DNA of 64,000 nucleotides from contig NZ_JAHKRO010000044.1 in assembly GCF_019396325.1 (NCBI RefSeq), forward strand, positions 1 through 64,000, read 5' to 3'. Under the pieces are notes generated by a model. The model saw nothing but the letters and a program-made list of their open reading frames with translations, did not search any database and was not told where the DNA came from. Positions 30,530 through 39,315 of this stretch are shown in pieces. A program made the position numbers and the translations under genes. Numbering within the stretch: the stretch's first letter is position 1; each line of letters begins with the position of its first letter. Source of the stretch: Nonomuraea ceibae. GTDB taxonomy: Bacteria > Actinomycetota > Actinomycetes > Streptosporangiales > Streptosporangiaceae.

Positions 30530-33367
30530 ATGGCCGGTGAGTTCGACCCACCGCTGGACCCGCTGATCGGACCGGCTCTGGCCGACCTGGAGGCCCGGCT
30601 GGGACGGCTCACCGGCCTCGCCGGGGCCGAGCGCGCAGCCGTCCTGGCGGGCTCGGCGCGGTCCCTGGACGAAGACGTCCGCCGCAGGATCACCAGAGTG
30701 CTGGTCCTGGAGGTGAACGCCGCCCGGCTCTCCGGGCGCCTGACCGCCCCCGACCCCGCCGCCCGCTGGGAGCAGTGGAAGCGGACCGTGGCGGAACCGG
30801 CGTTCTGGCGCGGACTGGACGGCCCGTACCCGGCCATGAAGGCCCGGCTGGCGACCGTGATCCGCAACCGCTGCGAGGCCGCCCACCGCTTCGCCGCCCG
30901 CTTCGCCCGCGACCGCGCCGCGCTGGCCGCGCTGCCCGGCGCGCCGGCCGGCGAGCTCACCCGCGTCGAGTTCGGCGCCGGAGACAGCCACCGCGGCGGG
31001 CAGACGGTCGTGCTGGCGCACGGCGAGGACGGGCGGGTGCTGTACAAGCCGCGCTCGCTGGCCGTCGACGCCGAGCTCGCCCGGCTGCTCACCCACCTCG
31101 GCGACTCCACCATGCGAGTGCCCGAGGTCGTGACCCGCGACGGGTACGGCTGGGCCGAGCACATCGAGCACCGCCACTGCGCCGACGCCGCGGAGCTGCG
31201 CGCCTTCTACCGGGGCATGGGTCACTGGCTGGCCCTCATGCGCCTGCTCGGCGGCAGCGACCTGCACGCCGAGAACCTCATCGCGGCGGGCCCGCACCCC
31301 GTGGTCGTCGACTGCGAGAGCCTGTTCACCCCGCACGCCAAGGCCCGCCCCTCCGGCTACGGCCAGGCCGTCGACCTGGCCGTCGAGCTGGTCAACGCCT
31401 CCGTCATGCGCACCGGGCTGCTTCCCGGGCGCGGCGTCGCGCTGGGCTGGCGGGGCGTCGACATGTCGGCGGCCGGGGCGCTGCCCGGCCAGCAGCCGGA
31501 GGTCGAGCTGCCGGTCGTGCTCGACGCCGGCACCGACAGCCCGAGAATGGGCACCGAACGGGTGGAGCTGCCTCCGGCGGCCAACCACCCCAGCCCCGAG
31601 CCGGTCCTCGGCCACTACTGGGACGCCATCATCGCCGGGTTCGACGAGCTCGACGAACGCCTCGCCGAGCTGGACCGGTCGGCCAAGCTGGAGCCGCTGC
31701 TGGCGGGCTTCGCCGACTGCCCGGTCCGCGCCGTGCTGCGCTCCACCGAGTCCTACGCCGAGCTGGCCCGCATGCTCTGGCATCCCGTCGCGCTGCACGA
31801 CGAGGCGCCCGCCCGGGCCAGGGCCGCCGCGCTGCTGGCCAGGATGTCCGAGAACGTGCCCGGCGCTCCCGGCGACGCCGCCGTCATCGCCGCCGAGGTG
31901 GACGAGCTGTGCCAGGGCGACATCCCGCTGTTCGACACCACGCCCCGGGTGGGCGTGCTGCGCGGCCCCGGAGGCAGCCGGTGCGGGCCCGAGCTCGACC
32001 TGGTGGCCGACGCCGTGGCCCGCTGGCGGGCGCGTGATCACGCGCTGGACCGCCGGGTGGCGCAGGCTGCCCTGGTCAGCGCGTACCTGAACGAGGGCTG
32101 GATGCCGGAGGACAAGCGGCTGTCGCCCGGCCTGCTCCTCACCGACCGGCTGGAGCCCAGGCGGCGCGCGGCGGCGGCCGGCATCATGCGGGGCGTGCTG
32201 GACGCCGCCGTGCGCGGGCCCGACGGCACCGTCACCTGGATCACGCCCGTGCTCAACCCCACCGGCTGGGCGGTGCAGCCGCTGTCGGCCGACCTGTACG
32301 GCGGAGCCCACGGCGTGGCCGTCCTGCTGGCCGCCTACGTGAGCGAGGCCGCCGCCGGCCGGGCCGAGCCCGTCGACGAGCTGCCCGGCCTGCTGGCGGC
32401 CGTCCTGCGCACCGTACGCCTGACCGAGGACCGCGACGCCGCCCAGCGGCGCGCAGACATGCGGCTGCGGCCGGAACCGCCCGGCGCGTACCTCGGCATC
32501 ACCTCGCAGGTGTGGGGCTGGCTGCTGCTGCGCGCGCTCGGCGCGGCCGGGGAGGAGGCGCCGGACCGCGCCCGCGCGCTGGCCGAGCTGCTGCCGGAGG
32601 CGATCGACGCCGACGACGGCTACGACCTGCTGTCCGGCATGTCCGGGGCGATCGTCCCCCTGCTGCGGCTGGCCGAGCAGACCGGGGAGCCGCGCTGGAC
32701 CGCGCTCGCCGCGTCCATCGGCGAACGCCTCGCCGCCCTGGCCGAGCACCGGACCGGCGGGGCGTGCTGGCCGGGTGCGCGCTTCCCGCAGGGCCTCGGC
32801 GGGCTGGCCCACGGCGCCACCGGCATCGGCTGGGCGCTGTCCCGGCTGGCGGACACCGCCGCCGCCCCCGCCGGGACGCGCGAGCTCGCCGACGCCGCGT
32901 TCGCCTACGAGGACACCCTGTACGACCCGGACCAGCGCGGCTGGGTGGACCTGCGCGGCGACGGGTTCACCGCCGCCGCCTGGTGCCACGGCGCGGGCGG
33001 CGTCGGCATCGTCGCCGCCGACCGGCTCGCCCGCGAGGGCGGCGCCCGCTGGCGCGACCGGCTGGCCCGCGCCGCCGCCTCCTGCTGGGCCGACGGCACC
33101 GGCTGGAACCACACGCTCTGCCACGGCGACCTCGGCTCCTGGGAAGTGATCGAACACGCGCGGGCCGCCGGGGTCGCGCCGGTGGACCGGGCCGTCCTGG
33201 ACGCCCACATCCTGGGCGGCCTGGAGGTCAACGGCCCGGTCAGCGGCCTGGCCAGGGACGCCTTCGCGCCGGGCCTGCTGCCCGGACTCGGCGGCGTCGC
33301 CTACCAGCTCCTGCGCATGCACCCGGACTGCGCGCTGCCGTCCGTCCTGCTGCCGGACCCGGCGTGA
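30530..33367 (+). CDS. lanM: Class II lanthipeptide synthetase LanM
   Basis: 945 residues, a typical LanM length. The N-terminal dehydratase domain, which phosphorylates and eliminates Ser/Thr in the precursor, has the kinase-like residues K173 (LYKPRSL), D244-L-H-A-E-N249 and V-D261-C-E263. The C-terminal LanC-like cyclase (from about residue 560, DLYGGAHGVAVLLAAYV) carries the zinc ligands C819 (WCHGAGG) and C864-H865 (LCHGDLG). All catalytic signatures are intact. ATG with GGGAG upstream, 16 bases after the precursor stop; GTGA overlap with the transporter gene. The reaction yields lanthionine/methyllanthionine rings in the cytoplasm. Confidence 0.96.
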   Translation: MAGEFDPPLDPLIGPALADLEARLGRLTGLAGAERAAVLAGSARSLDEDVRRRITRVLVLEVNAARLSGRLTAPDPAARWEQWKRTVAEPAFWRGLDGPYPAMKARLATVIRNRCEAAHRFAARFARDRAALAALPGAPAGELTRVEFGAGDSHRGGQTVVLAHGEDGRVLYKPRSLAVDAELARLLTHLGDSTMRVPEVVTRDGYGWAEHIEHRHCADAAELRAFYRGMGHWLALMRLLGGSDLHAENLIAAGPHPVVVDCESLFTPHAKARPSGYGQAVDLAVELVNASVMRTGLLPGRGVALGWRGVDMSAAGALPGQQPEVELPVVLDAGTDSPRMGTERVELPPAANHPSPEPVLGHYWDAIIAGFDELDERLAELDRSAKLEPLLAGFADCPVRAVLRSTESYAELARMLWHPVALHDEAPARARAAALLARMSENVPGAPGDAAVIAAEVDELCQGDIPLFDTTPRVGVLRGPGGSRCGPELDLVADAVARWRARDHALDRRVAQAALVSAYLNEGWMPEDKRLSPGLLLTDRLEPRRRAAAAGIMRGVLDAAVRGPDGTVTWITPVLNPTGWAVQPLSADLYGGAHGVAVLLAAYVSEAAAGRAEPVDELPGLLAAVLRTVRLTEDRDAAQRRADMRLRPEPPGAYLGITSQVWGWLLLRALGAAGEEAPDRARALAELLPEAIDADDGYDLLSGMSGAIVPLLRLAEQTGEPRWTALAASIGERLAALAEHRTGGACWPGARFPQGLGGLAHGATGIGWALSRLADTAAAPAGTRELADAAFAYEDTLYDPDQRGWVDLRGDGFTAAAWCHGAGGVGIVAADRLAREGGARWRDRLARAAASCWADGTGWNHTLCHGDLGSWEVIEHARAAGVAPVDRAVLDAHILGGLEVNGPVSGLARDAFAPGLLPGLGGVAYQLLRMHPDCALPSVLLPDPA

Positions 33368-35235
33368 GCGGCATGACGGCGGACGCGCAGGACGAGCTCG
33401 TCACCCCCTACTGGCACCTCGACAGCCCGGACGGGCCCCGGCACACCCTGCGCCGCCTGCCGGCGCTCGTCGCGCCCGTGCTGCGGCTCGTCTGGGAGTG
33501 CGGGCGCCGTCCCGCGCTCGCCGTCCTGGCCCTCCAGCTCGCGATCGGCGCGGCGACGGCGGGCGGCCTGCTGGCGACCACCGCCGTGCTGGACGAGCTG
33601 CTGGCCGCAGGGGCGGCCCCGGAACGCATCCTCGCCGCGCTGCCCGACCTCGTCCTCGTCGCCGTGATCGTGGCGCTGCGCGGAGCCGCCGTGGCGGGCG
33701 TCGAGCTGGCCAGGGCGCGGCTCGAACCGGCGCTGCGCCGGGCCGCGCAGGAGCGGCTGTTCGCCGCGGCGCTCGGCGTGCAACTGGCCGACCTCGACGA
33801 CGTGGACTTCTTCGACGGCCTGCACCGGGCCCGCGACCGCGGGCTGTTCCACCTCGACCGCTCCGCGGGCAACCTCGTCGACCTGCTCGGCGCCGCCTGC
33901 GGGGTGACGGCCGCCGCCGCCGGGCTCGCCGTACTGCACCCGCTGCTGGTGCCGCTGCTCGTGGCCGGGGTGATCCCGGAGGCGTGGGCGGTGCTCAGGG
34001 CCGCCAGGCGCGGCTACGCGGGCATGCGCGCGATGGTCACGCTGAACCGCCGCGTGGACCTGCTCACCTCCCTGGCCACCGAACGCGAGCCGGCGGGCGA
34101 GCTGCGCGCCTGCCAGGCCGAGCCGTCCGTGCTCGCCGAGTACCGGCAGGTGGCGGACGTGCTGAAGGCGGAGGAGACGCGGGTCGGGCTGGCCATGGCG
34201 CGGGCCACCGCCGCCGGCCGCGCCGCCGCCGGGCTGGCCCTGGCCGGGGTCCTGGCCGCGCTCGGGCTGATGCTGCACGCCGGCTGGATCGCCACCGCCG
34301 CCGCCGGCACCGCCGTGATCGCCGTCAGGGTGGCCGCCGGGGCGCTGCGCCAGCTCACCCAGGCCGCCAACCAGCTGTTCGAGCAGTCCCTGTACGTGGC
34401 CGACTACCACGACTTCCTGGCCGACGCCGAAGCCAGGAGGCGGCCCGAGGGCGGCGTGCCCGCGCCCCGCTCACCCGCGCGCATCACCCTGCGCGACGTG
34501 GGGTTCACCTACCCGGGCGGTGCCGGGCCCGCGCTGCGCGGCATCGACCTGACCGTCCACGCCGGCCAGACGATCGCGCTCGTCGGCGAGAACGGCTCGG
34601 GCAAGACCACGCTGGCCAGGCTGCTGGCCGGGCTGTACCGGCCCACCACCGGGACCATGCGCTGGGACGGGCTCGACTGCGCCGGACTGGACCCGCGCTC
34701 GCTGGCCGACCGGATCGTGCTGGTGCCGCAGCACCCGGTCCGCTGGCCGCACGACGCCAGGACCAACGTCCGCATGGGCCGCCACGACCGCCCCGACCCG
34801 GGCGACCACGCCCTGCGCGAGGCCGCCTCGCTCGCCGCCGCCGACGACGTGATCGCCGGGCTGCCCTCGGGCTGGCGGACGCTGCTGTCCAAGCAGTTCC
34901 GGGGCGGTCACGAGCTGTCGGCCGGGCAGTGGCAGCGCCTGGCCGTCGCCCGGGGGCTGTTCCGCGACGGGCCGCTGCTGATCTGGGACGAGCCGACCGC
35001 GCCACTGGACGCCAAGGCGGAGTACGCCGTCTACGAGACGCTCCGGCGGATCGCCGGCGAGCGCACGGTCGTGCTGATCACGCACCGGCTGACCAGCGTG
35101 CGGCACGCCGACCGCGTCTACCTGCTGCACCAGGGCCGCATCGCCGAGCAGGGCACCCACGAGGAGCTGCTGGCGCTGCGCGGCCGCTACGCCGAGCTGT
35201 ACGCGCTACAGACCGGCAAGCCGGCCCGCCGATGA
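33364..35235 (+). CDS. ABC transporter, fused membrane and ATPase domains, no C39 peptidase
   Basis: 623 residues from GTG 33364 (GTGA overlap with lanM; ATG 33373 is possible). An N-terminal transmembrane domain (about 40-340) includes LALQLAIGAATAGGLLATTAVL and AGLALAGVLAALGLMLHAGWIATAAAG. The ATPase has Walker A VGENGSGKTTLARLL, signature ELSAGQWQRLAVARGLF, Walker B LLIWDEPTAPLDA and H-loop ITHR. It should export the lanthipeptide. Class II LanT proteins normally begin with a ~150-residue C39 cysteine peptidase that removes the leader; this one starts directly at the membrane domain, so the leader protease must be elsewhere. Confidence 0.93.
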   Translation: MSGMTADAQDELVTPYWHLDSPDGPRHTLRRLPALVAPVLRLVWECGRRPALAVLALQLAIGAATAGGLLATTAVLDELLAAGAAPERILAALPDLVLVAVIVALRGAAVAGVELARARLEPALRRAAQERLFAAALGVQLADLDDVDFFDGLHRARDRGLFHLDRSAGNLVDLLGAACGVTAAAAGLAVLHPLLVPLLVAGVIPEAWAVLRAARRGYAGMRAMVTLNRRVDLLTSLATEREPAGELRACQAEPSVLAEYRQVADVLKAEETRVGLAMARATAAGRAAAGLALAGVLAALGLMLHAGWIATAAAGTAVIAVRVAAGALRQLTQAANQLFEQSLYVADYHDFLADAEARRRPEGGVPAPRSPARITLRDVGFTYPGGAGPALRGIDLTVHAGQTIALVGENGSGKTTLARLLAGLYRPTTGTMRWDGLDCAGLDPRSLADRIVLVPQHPVRWPHDARTNVRMGRHDRPDPGDHALREAASLAAADDVIAGLPSGWRTLLSKQFRGGHELSAGQWQRLAVARGLFRDGPLLIWDEPTAPLDAKAEYAVYETLRRIAGERTVVLITHRLTSVRHADRVYLLHQGRIAEQGTHEELLALRGRYAELYALQTGKPARR

Positions 35236-36572
35236 CCGCGCCGCGGCTCATCCATCCCGGCGAGCCCGGTTACCAGGCCCGCCGCAAGCCGTTCCTGGGC
35301 ACGCTCGACGAGGCGCTGCCCGCCGCCGTGGCCTGCTGCGGCTCCGAGGCCGACGTGATCGGCGCACTGGAGCTCGCGCGCGTCCGCGGCCTGCCGTTCG
35401 CGCTGCGCGGCGGCGGCCACAGCTTCGCCGAGCACTCCTCGACGACCGGCCTCCTGGTCGACCTCGGCGGGATGCGGACGATCGAGGTCGGCGACGGCAC
35501 CGTGCGGGTCGGGCCCGGCGTGCGGATCGGCGAGCTGGCCCGGCGGCTGGCCGAGCACGGGCGCATGGTGCCGTGCGGCTGGTGCCCGGCCGTGGGCGTG
35601 ACGGGCGCGGTCCTCGGCGGCGGCTACGGCGTCTTCTCCCGCCTGTACGGGCTCGGCGCCGACCACCTGCTGGCCGCGCGCGTCGTCCTGGCGGACGGGC
35701 GGGCCGTCGAGGCGGGCGACGACCTGCTGTGGGGGCTGCGCGGGGCGGGCGGCGGCACGTTCGGCGCCGTCACCCGGCTGACGCTGCGCACCCGCCCGAT
35801 CGTCCCCGTCACCGCCGTCCGGGCGATCTGCGGTTTCGGCGACGCCGCCGCCCTCGTGGACGCCTGGCAGCACTGGGCGCCCGGCGCGCCGGACGAGGTC
35901 AACCTGGAGATTGCCGTCATCGCCGGCGACGAGCCTGAGGAGGAGCCGTACGCGGTGCTGTTCGGCGTCGTCGCCGGGCCGGAGGAGCAGGCCGCCGAGC
36001 TGGTGGCCGGCCTGGCCCCGGTGGACCGGCTCACGCTCACCCGGCTGGAGGGCGCCGCGGCCGCCTGTCACCACTCCTACGCCGACGGCGGAGCCGGAGC
36101 CGCCACGGAGCTGCCGCCCGGAGAGCGGCCCGGCCTGCGCCTGAGCAAGTCGGGATTCCTGCCCGGCGCCCTGCCCCGGGAGGCCGTCGAGGACCTGCTG
36201 GAACGGCTGGCCGCCGACCGGGTCTACGGCGAGATCCGCGACCTGGAGTTCGTGCCGTGGGCGGGCGCGATCGGCCGCGTCGACCCCGCCGCGACGGCCT
36301 TCGCCCACCGCACGCCGCGTTTCCTGCTCAAGCAGGCCGTGCAGGTCGGCTTCCGGGCGAGCGACAGCCGCCGCCGGGACGCGCACGCCTGGCTGCGCCG
36401 CGCCTGGGAGCGCATCTCCCCGTGGACGTCCGGCGTCTACCCCAACTACCCGGACCCGGACCTGGCCGACTGGGCGCGCGCCTACCACGGGGCCAACCTG
36501 CCCCGGCTGCGCGAGCTGAAGGCCGTCCACGACCCGCACGGCGTGTTCGGCTCGGCCCAGCCGCTGGGCTGA
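35232..36572 (+). CDS. Berberine-bridge-enzyme-like FAD oxidase in the lanthipeptide operon
   Basis: 446 residues, coupled to the transporter by ATGA overlap. N-terminal FAD-binding (FAD_binding_4) domain: LPFALRGGGHSFAEHSS with H63, and VPCGWCPAVGVTGAVLGGGYGVFSRLYGLGADHL with C118. His plus Cys at these places is the signature of bicovalently attached FAD. C-terminal BBE motif: YPNYPDPDLADWARAYHGANLPRLRELKAVHDPHGVFGSAQ. No signal peptide is seen, so it acts in the cytoplasm. BBE-like enzymes oxidise alcohols, amines or sugars; one in a LanM operon suggests oxidative tailoring of the peptide, but a role in self-protection is also possible. Confidence 0.92.
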   Translation: MTAPRLIHPGEPGYQARRKPFLGTLDEALPAAVACCGSEADVIGALELARVRGLPFALRGGGHSFAEHSSTTGLLVDLGGMRTIEVGDGTVRVGPGVRIGELARRLAEHGRMVPCGWCPAVGVTGAVLGGGYGVFSRLYGLGADHLLAARVVLADGRAVEAGDDLLWGLRGAGGGTFGAVTRLTLRTRPIVPVTAVRAICGFGDAAALVDAWQHWAPGAPDEVNLEIAVIAGDEPEEEPYAVLFGVVAGPEEQAAELVAGLAPVDRLTLTRLEGAAAACHHSYADGGAGAATELPPGERPGLRLSKSGFLPGALPREAVEDLLERLAADRVYGEIRDLEFVPWAGAIGRVDPAATAFAHRTPRFLLKQAVQVGFRASDSRRRDAHAWLRRAWERISPWTSGVYPNYPDPDLADWARAYHGANLPRLRELKAVHDPHGVFGSAQPLG

Positions 36573-36597
36573 CCTGGCGCCGGTTACTCGAATGGCG

Positions 36598-36619
36598 TAT
36601 GTTTTACTCATGCAAGTAA
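36598..36619 (+). promoter_or_regulatory. Leaderless promoter and operator at the TetR start
   Basis: TATGTT (36598-36603) lies six bases before ATG 36610. Immediately after it, TTACT-N6-AGTAA (36604-36619) spans the start codon. A repressor bound there would block its own transcription. Confidence 0.5.
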
Positions 36620-37215
36620 GAACGTTCACGGGGGAGGCCCGGCGCGCGCAGATCATCGCCGCGACTGTGGAGACCCTGAGCGAGGCCGGCTACGGCCAGA
36701 CGTCGTTCGCCCGGATCGCCAAGCGGGCCGGGCTCAGCAGCACGCGGCTGATCTCCTACCACTTCGCCGGCAAGGACGAGCTGATGGCCGAGGTCGTCGG
36801 CCACATCATCGGCAAGCTCGGCCGCCACCTGGGGGAGCGGATGGCCGGGCTGCCCGGCGCCGCCGCCCGGCTGCGCGCGTACATCACCGGGCTGGTGGAG
36901 TTCAACGCGACGCACGCCGGTGAGATGCAGGCGCTGATGACGATCTTCCTCGACTGGCGCGGCGGCGCGGGCGAGAGCCGGTCCTACGGCCCCGACGAGG
37001 AGAACGGCGTCCTCGGGCACCTGGAGGCGATCCTGCGTGACGGGCAGAGCCGGGGGGAGTTCCGGCAGTTCGACACGTTCGTCATGGCGGCGACCATCCA
37101 GCGCTCGCTCGACGGGCTGCCGTTCCTGCTGCGCACCAAGCCCGACCTCGACCTCGACGGCTACGCGCGCGAGCTCGTGACGCTGTTCGACCTGGCCACC
37201 CGGAGCGGCGGGTGA
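36610..37215 (+). CDS. TetR/AcrR-family transcriptional regulator
   Basis: 201 residues from ATG 36610. HTH: AQIIAATVETLSEAGYGQTSFARIAKRAGLSSTRLISYHFAGKDELMAEVV. The C-terminal TetR_C-like domain includes LRAYITGLVEFNATHAGEMQALMTIFLDW and TFVMAATIQRSLDGLPFLL. Located 37 bases after the flavoprotein gene and coupled by GTGA overlap to a small membrane protein. It could regulate the membrane protein, and possibly the end of the lanthipeptide operon. Ligand unknown. Confidence 0.92.
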   Translation: MQVRTFTGEARRAQIIAATVETLSEAGYGQTSFARIAKRAGLSSTRLISYHFAGKDELMAEVVGHIIGKLGRHLGERMAGLPGAAARLRAYITGLVEFNATHAGEMQALMTIFLDWRGGAGESRSYGPDEENGVLGHLEAILRDGQSRGEFRQFDTFVMAATIQRSLDGLPFLLRTKPDLDLDGYARELVTLFDLATRSGG

Positions 37216-37877
37216 GCCGGGCCCTGTCGTTCGCGCTGAACGTCGTGGTGCCGCTGGGGGTCTACTACGGGCTGCGCGCGCTCGGGGTCAGCGTCTATCT
37301 CGCGCTGCTGGTCGACGCGCTGGTCCCCGCCGTGGTCACCGCCTGGCAGTTCGCCCGGGGGCGCAGGCTGGACGGGCTCGGCCTGTTCATGGCGGGCATG
37401 ATGGGCATCGCCCTGCTGGCCGCGCTGGTCGGCGGGGACGAGCGGCTGCTGCTGGCCAAGGAGGGGTTCGTCACCGCCGCCGCCGGGCTGTGGTTCCTGG
37501 CCTCGGTGTGGTGGGGGAGGCCGATGGCCTACGAGTTCACCCGCCCGCTGGTGGAGCGCAGGCTCCCGCGCGGGCCGCTGCGCGAGCCGTGGGACGTCTA
37601 CTGGGAGCGGCTGCCCGCCTTCCGCCGGATCTGGCGGGTGTCCACCGTGATCTGGTCCGTGGCGCTGCTGCTCGACGCCGCGGCCCGGGTCGCGATCGCG
37701 TACACGCTGCCCGTCGACCTCGTCAGGGCGGCCGGGCTGGGGCTGTACGTGGCCATGACGCTGCTCGCCGTGCTCGCCACCAACGTCCACTACTTCGCGA
37801 CCGGGCTGTTCAACGGCTGGAGCGCCCTTTACGCGCCCATCAGGGAGCGGAGCCTGCCCGTCACCGGCCCGTCGTGA
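37212..37877 (+). CDS. Polytopic membrane protein (VC0807-like)
   Basis: 221 residues from GTG 37212. Five to six hydrophobic segments: LNVVVPLGVYYGLRALG, YLALLVDALVPAVVTAWQFA, GLFMAGMMGIALLAALVGG, KEGFVTAAAGLWFLASVWWG, VSTVIWSVALLLDAAARVAIAY and AAGLGLYVAMTLLAVLATN. The first half (VYYGLRALGVS...RRLDGLGLFMAG) is like the VC0807 family of unknown function. Cotranscribed with the TetR gene; possibly a membrane immunity or transport factor, but nothing proves this. Its last 17 bases overlap the convergent quinone reductase gene. Confidence 0.8.
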   Translation: MSRALSFALNVVVPLGVYYGLRALGVSVYLALLVDALVPAVVTAWQFARGRRLDGLGLFMAGMMGIALLAALVGGDERLLLAKEGFVTAAAGLWFLASVWWGRPMAYEFTRPLVERRLPRGPLREPWDVYWERLPAFRRIWRVSTVIWSVALLLDAAARVAIAYTLPVDLVRAAGLGLYVAMTLLAVLATNVHYFATGLFNGWSALYAPIRERSLPVTGPS

Positions 37878-38859
37878 CGACGATCTTGCCGACCTGGGCG
37901 CCCGACTCCAGATAGCGGTGCGCCTCGGCGACGTCGGCCAGGTCGAAGACGCGGTCCACGGCGGGCGCGAACGCGCCGGCGCGCAGGCCGGAGGCGACGA
38001 ACGCCTCGGCGCGGCGCAGCCGGTCCGGGTCGGTGGTCGTCTCGTGCACGGTGTAGGTGCGCATGTTCAGGGCGGGCATGCCGAGCGCGAACCCCGGATA
38101 GGGCGTCACCTCGCCGCTCAGCGCCCCGTACATGATCAGCGAGCCGCCCGGCGCGACCGCCCGGCCCAGCTCCAGCACGCCGGGACCGGCGACGGCGTCG
38201 AAGACGAACTCGGCGCCGCGCCCGCCGGTCAGCGCGAGCACCCGCGCGGCCACGTCCTCCTCCTCGGTGACGATCACCTCGGCCGCCCCGGCCGCGCGCA
38301 GCCGCGCCGCCTTGGCCCGCGTGCGGGTGGTCGCGACGGGCACCGCGCCGACGCGGCCGGCGATCTGGATCGCGGCCAGGCCGACGCTGCTGGAGGCCGC
38401 CGTCAGCACGACCGTGTCGCCCGCGCGCATCCCGCCGACCTCCACGAGCGCCCCGTACGCCGTCAGGTACGGCATCCACACCGCCGCGCCGCCGACCGCG
38501 TCGAGCCCGGCGGGGCGGGGCAGCACCGCCGCGGCCGGGACCACCGCGCGCTCGGCGTAGACGCCGTAGTCGTTCATGGAGAACGCGGGCACCACGCTGA
38601 TCTCCTGGCCGGGGGCGAACCCCGTCACGCCGGCGCCGACGCCCTCGACCACGCCCGCGGCCTCGGCGCCGAGCCGGGAGGGGAACTCCTTGACCGGCTC
38701 GATGTAGTGGCCGCTGCGGAACAGCGTCTCGGCGCGGTTGAGCCCGATCGCGTCGACCCGGACCAGCAGCTCGCCGGGGCCGGGGTCGCCGGGCTCCACG
38801 TCCTCCAGCCGCAGCACCTCGGGCCCGCCGAGCTCGTGGAAGCGCACCGTCCTGGTCAT
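37861..38859 (-). CDS. MDR-family quinone oxidoreductase / zinc-independent alcohol dehydrogenase
   Basis: 332 residues from ATG 38859 with AAGGAA upstream. N-terminal catalytic domain AIGLNRAETLFRSGHY lacks the catalytic-zinc cysteine/histidine pattern, so it belongs with NADPH:quinone reductases (QOR). Rossmann nucleotide site: VVLTAASSSVGLAAIQIAGRVGAVPVATTRT, and later EFVFDAVAGPGVLELGRAVAPGGSLIMYGALSG. It reduces quinones or enones with NADPH. Divergent from a small ArsR-type regulator. Confidence 0.9.
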   Translation of the reverse strand: MTRTVRFHELGGPEVLRLEDVEPGDPGPGELLVRVDAIGLNRAETLFRSGHYIEPVKEFPSRLGAEAAGVVEGVGAGVTGFAPGQEISVVPAFSMNDYGVYAERAVVPAAAVLPRPAGLDAVGGAAVWMPYLTAYGALVEVGGMRAGDTVVLTAASSSVGLAAIQIAGRVGAVPVATTRTRAKAARLRAAGAAEVIVTEEEDVAARVLALTGGRGAEFVFDAVAGPGVLELGRAVAPGGSLIMYGALSGEVTPYPGFALGMPALNMRTYTVHETTTDPDRLRRAEAFVASGLRAGAFAPAVDRVFDLADVAEAHRYLESGAQVGKIVVTTGR

Positions 38860-38955
38860 CGCGCATCGTTCCTTCCGTGGTGAGGGGTTCACTCAAGCGG
38901 AAAGTATGATCGCTGTCAAACTTCGATGGTGGCCGTACTTTGCTAGGGTGGGGTG

Positions 38956-39282
38956 ATGACGGTGGCACGGCGAACCGGGCGGGAGCGCGTCCCGCCACAC
39001 CCGGACATCCGGACGATCACCCTCCAGCAGGTGCTGGAGGCCCTCGTCGACCCCGTGCGCCGCCACATCGTGAGCGAGCTCTACCGGGCCTGCGAGGACG
39101 TCAGCTGCGGCACCATCGAGCTGCCCGTCAGCAAGTCCACCGCCACCCACCACTTCAACGTGCTGCGCGAGGCCGGCCTCATCCGCCAGCACTACGTGGG
39201 CACCTCCCGGATGAACGCGCTGCGCCGCGACGAGATCGACGAGGCCTTTCCCGGCCTGCTCCAGGCGCTGGTCGGCCGCTGA
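38956..39282 (+). CDS. ArsR-type winged-helix regulator
   Basis: 108 residues from ATG 38956, because a TAGGGT -10 box (38944-38949) ends six bases upstream; GTG 38953 is the alternative. Winged HTH: TLQQVLEALVDPVRRHIVSELYRACEDVSCGTIELPVSKSTATHHFNVLREAGLIRQHYVGTSRMNALRRDEIDEAFPGLL. Metal-binding CxC sites of the ArsR/SmtB sensors are not obvious; C-x(5)-C (CEDVSC) could serve redox sensing. Divergent from the quinone reductase, which fits a quinone or electrophile sensor (inference). Confidence 0.9.
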   Translation: MTVARRTGRERVPPHPDIRTITLQQVLEALVDPVRRHIVSELYRACEDVSCGTIELPVSKSTATHHFNVLREAGLIRQHYVGTSRMNALRRDEIDEAFPGLLQALVGR

Positions 39283-39315
39283 AAAGCAGTGGACAGCCCC
39301 GTTACGGTGGCTGCC

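Noticed and set aside
30437..33322. 961-codon minus-strand open frame opposite lanM
   Set aside because: Low-complexity Gly/Ala/Gln/Arg translation with no domain; shadow of lanM.
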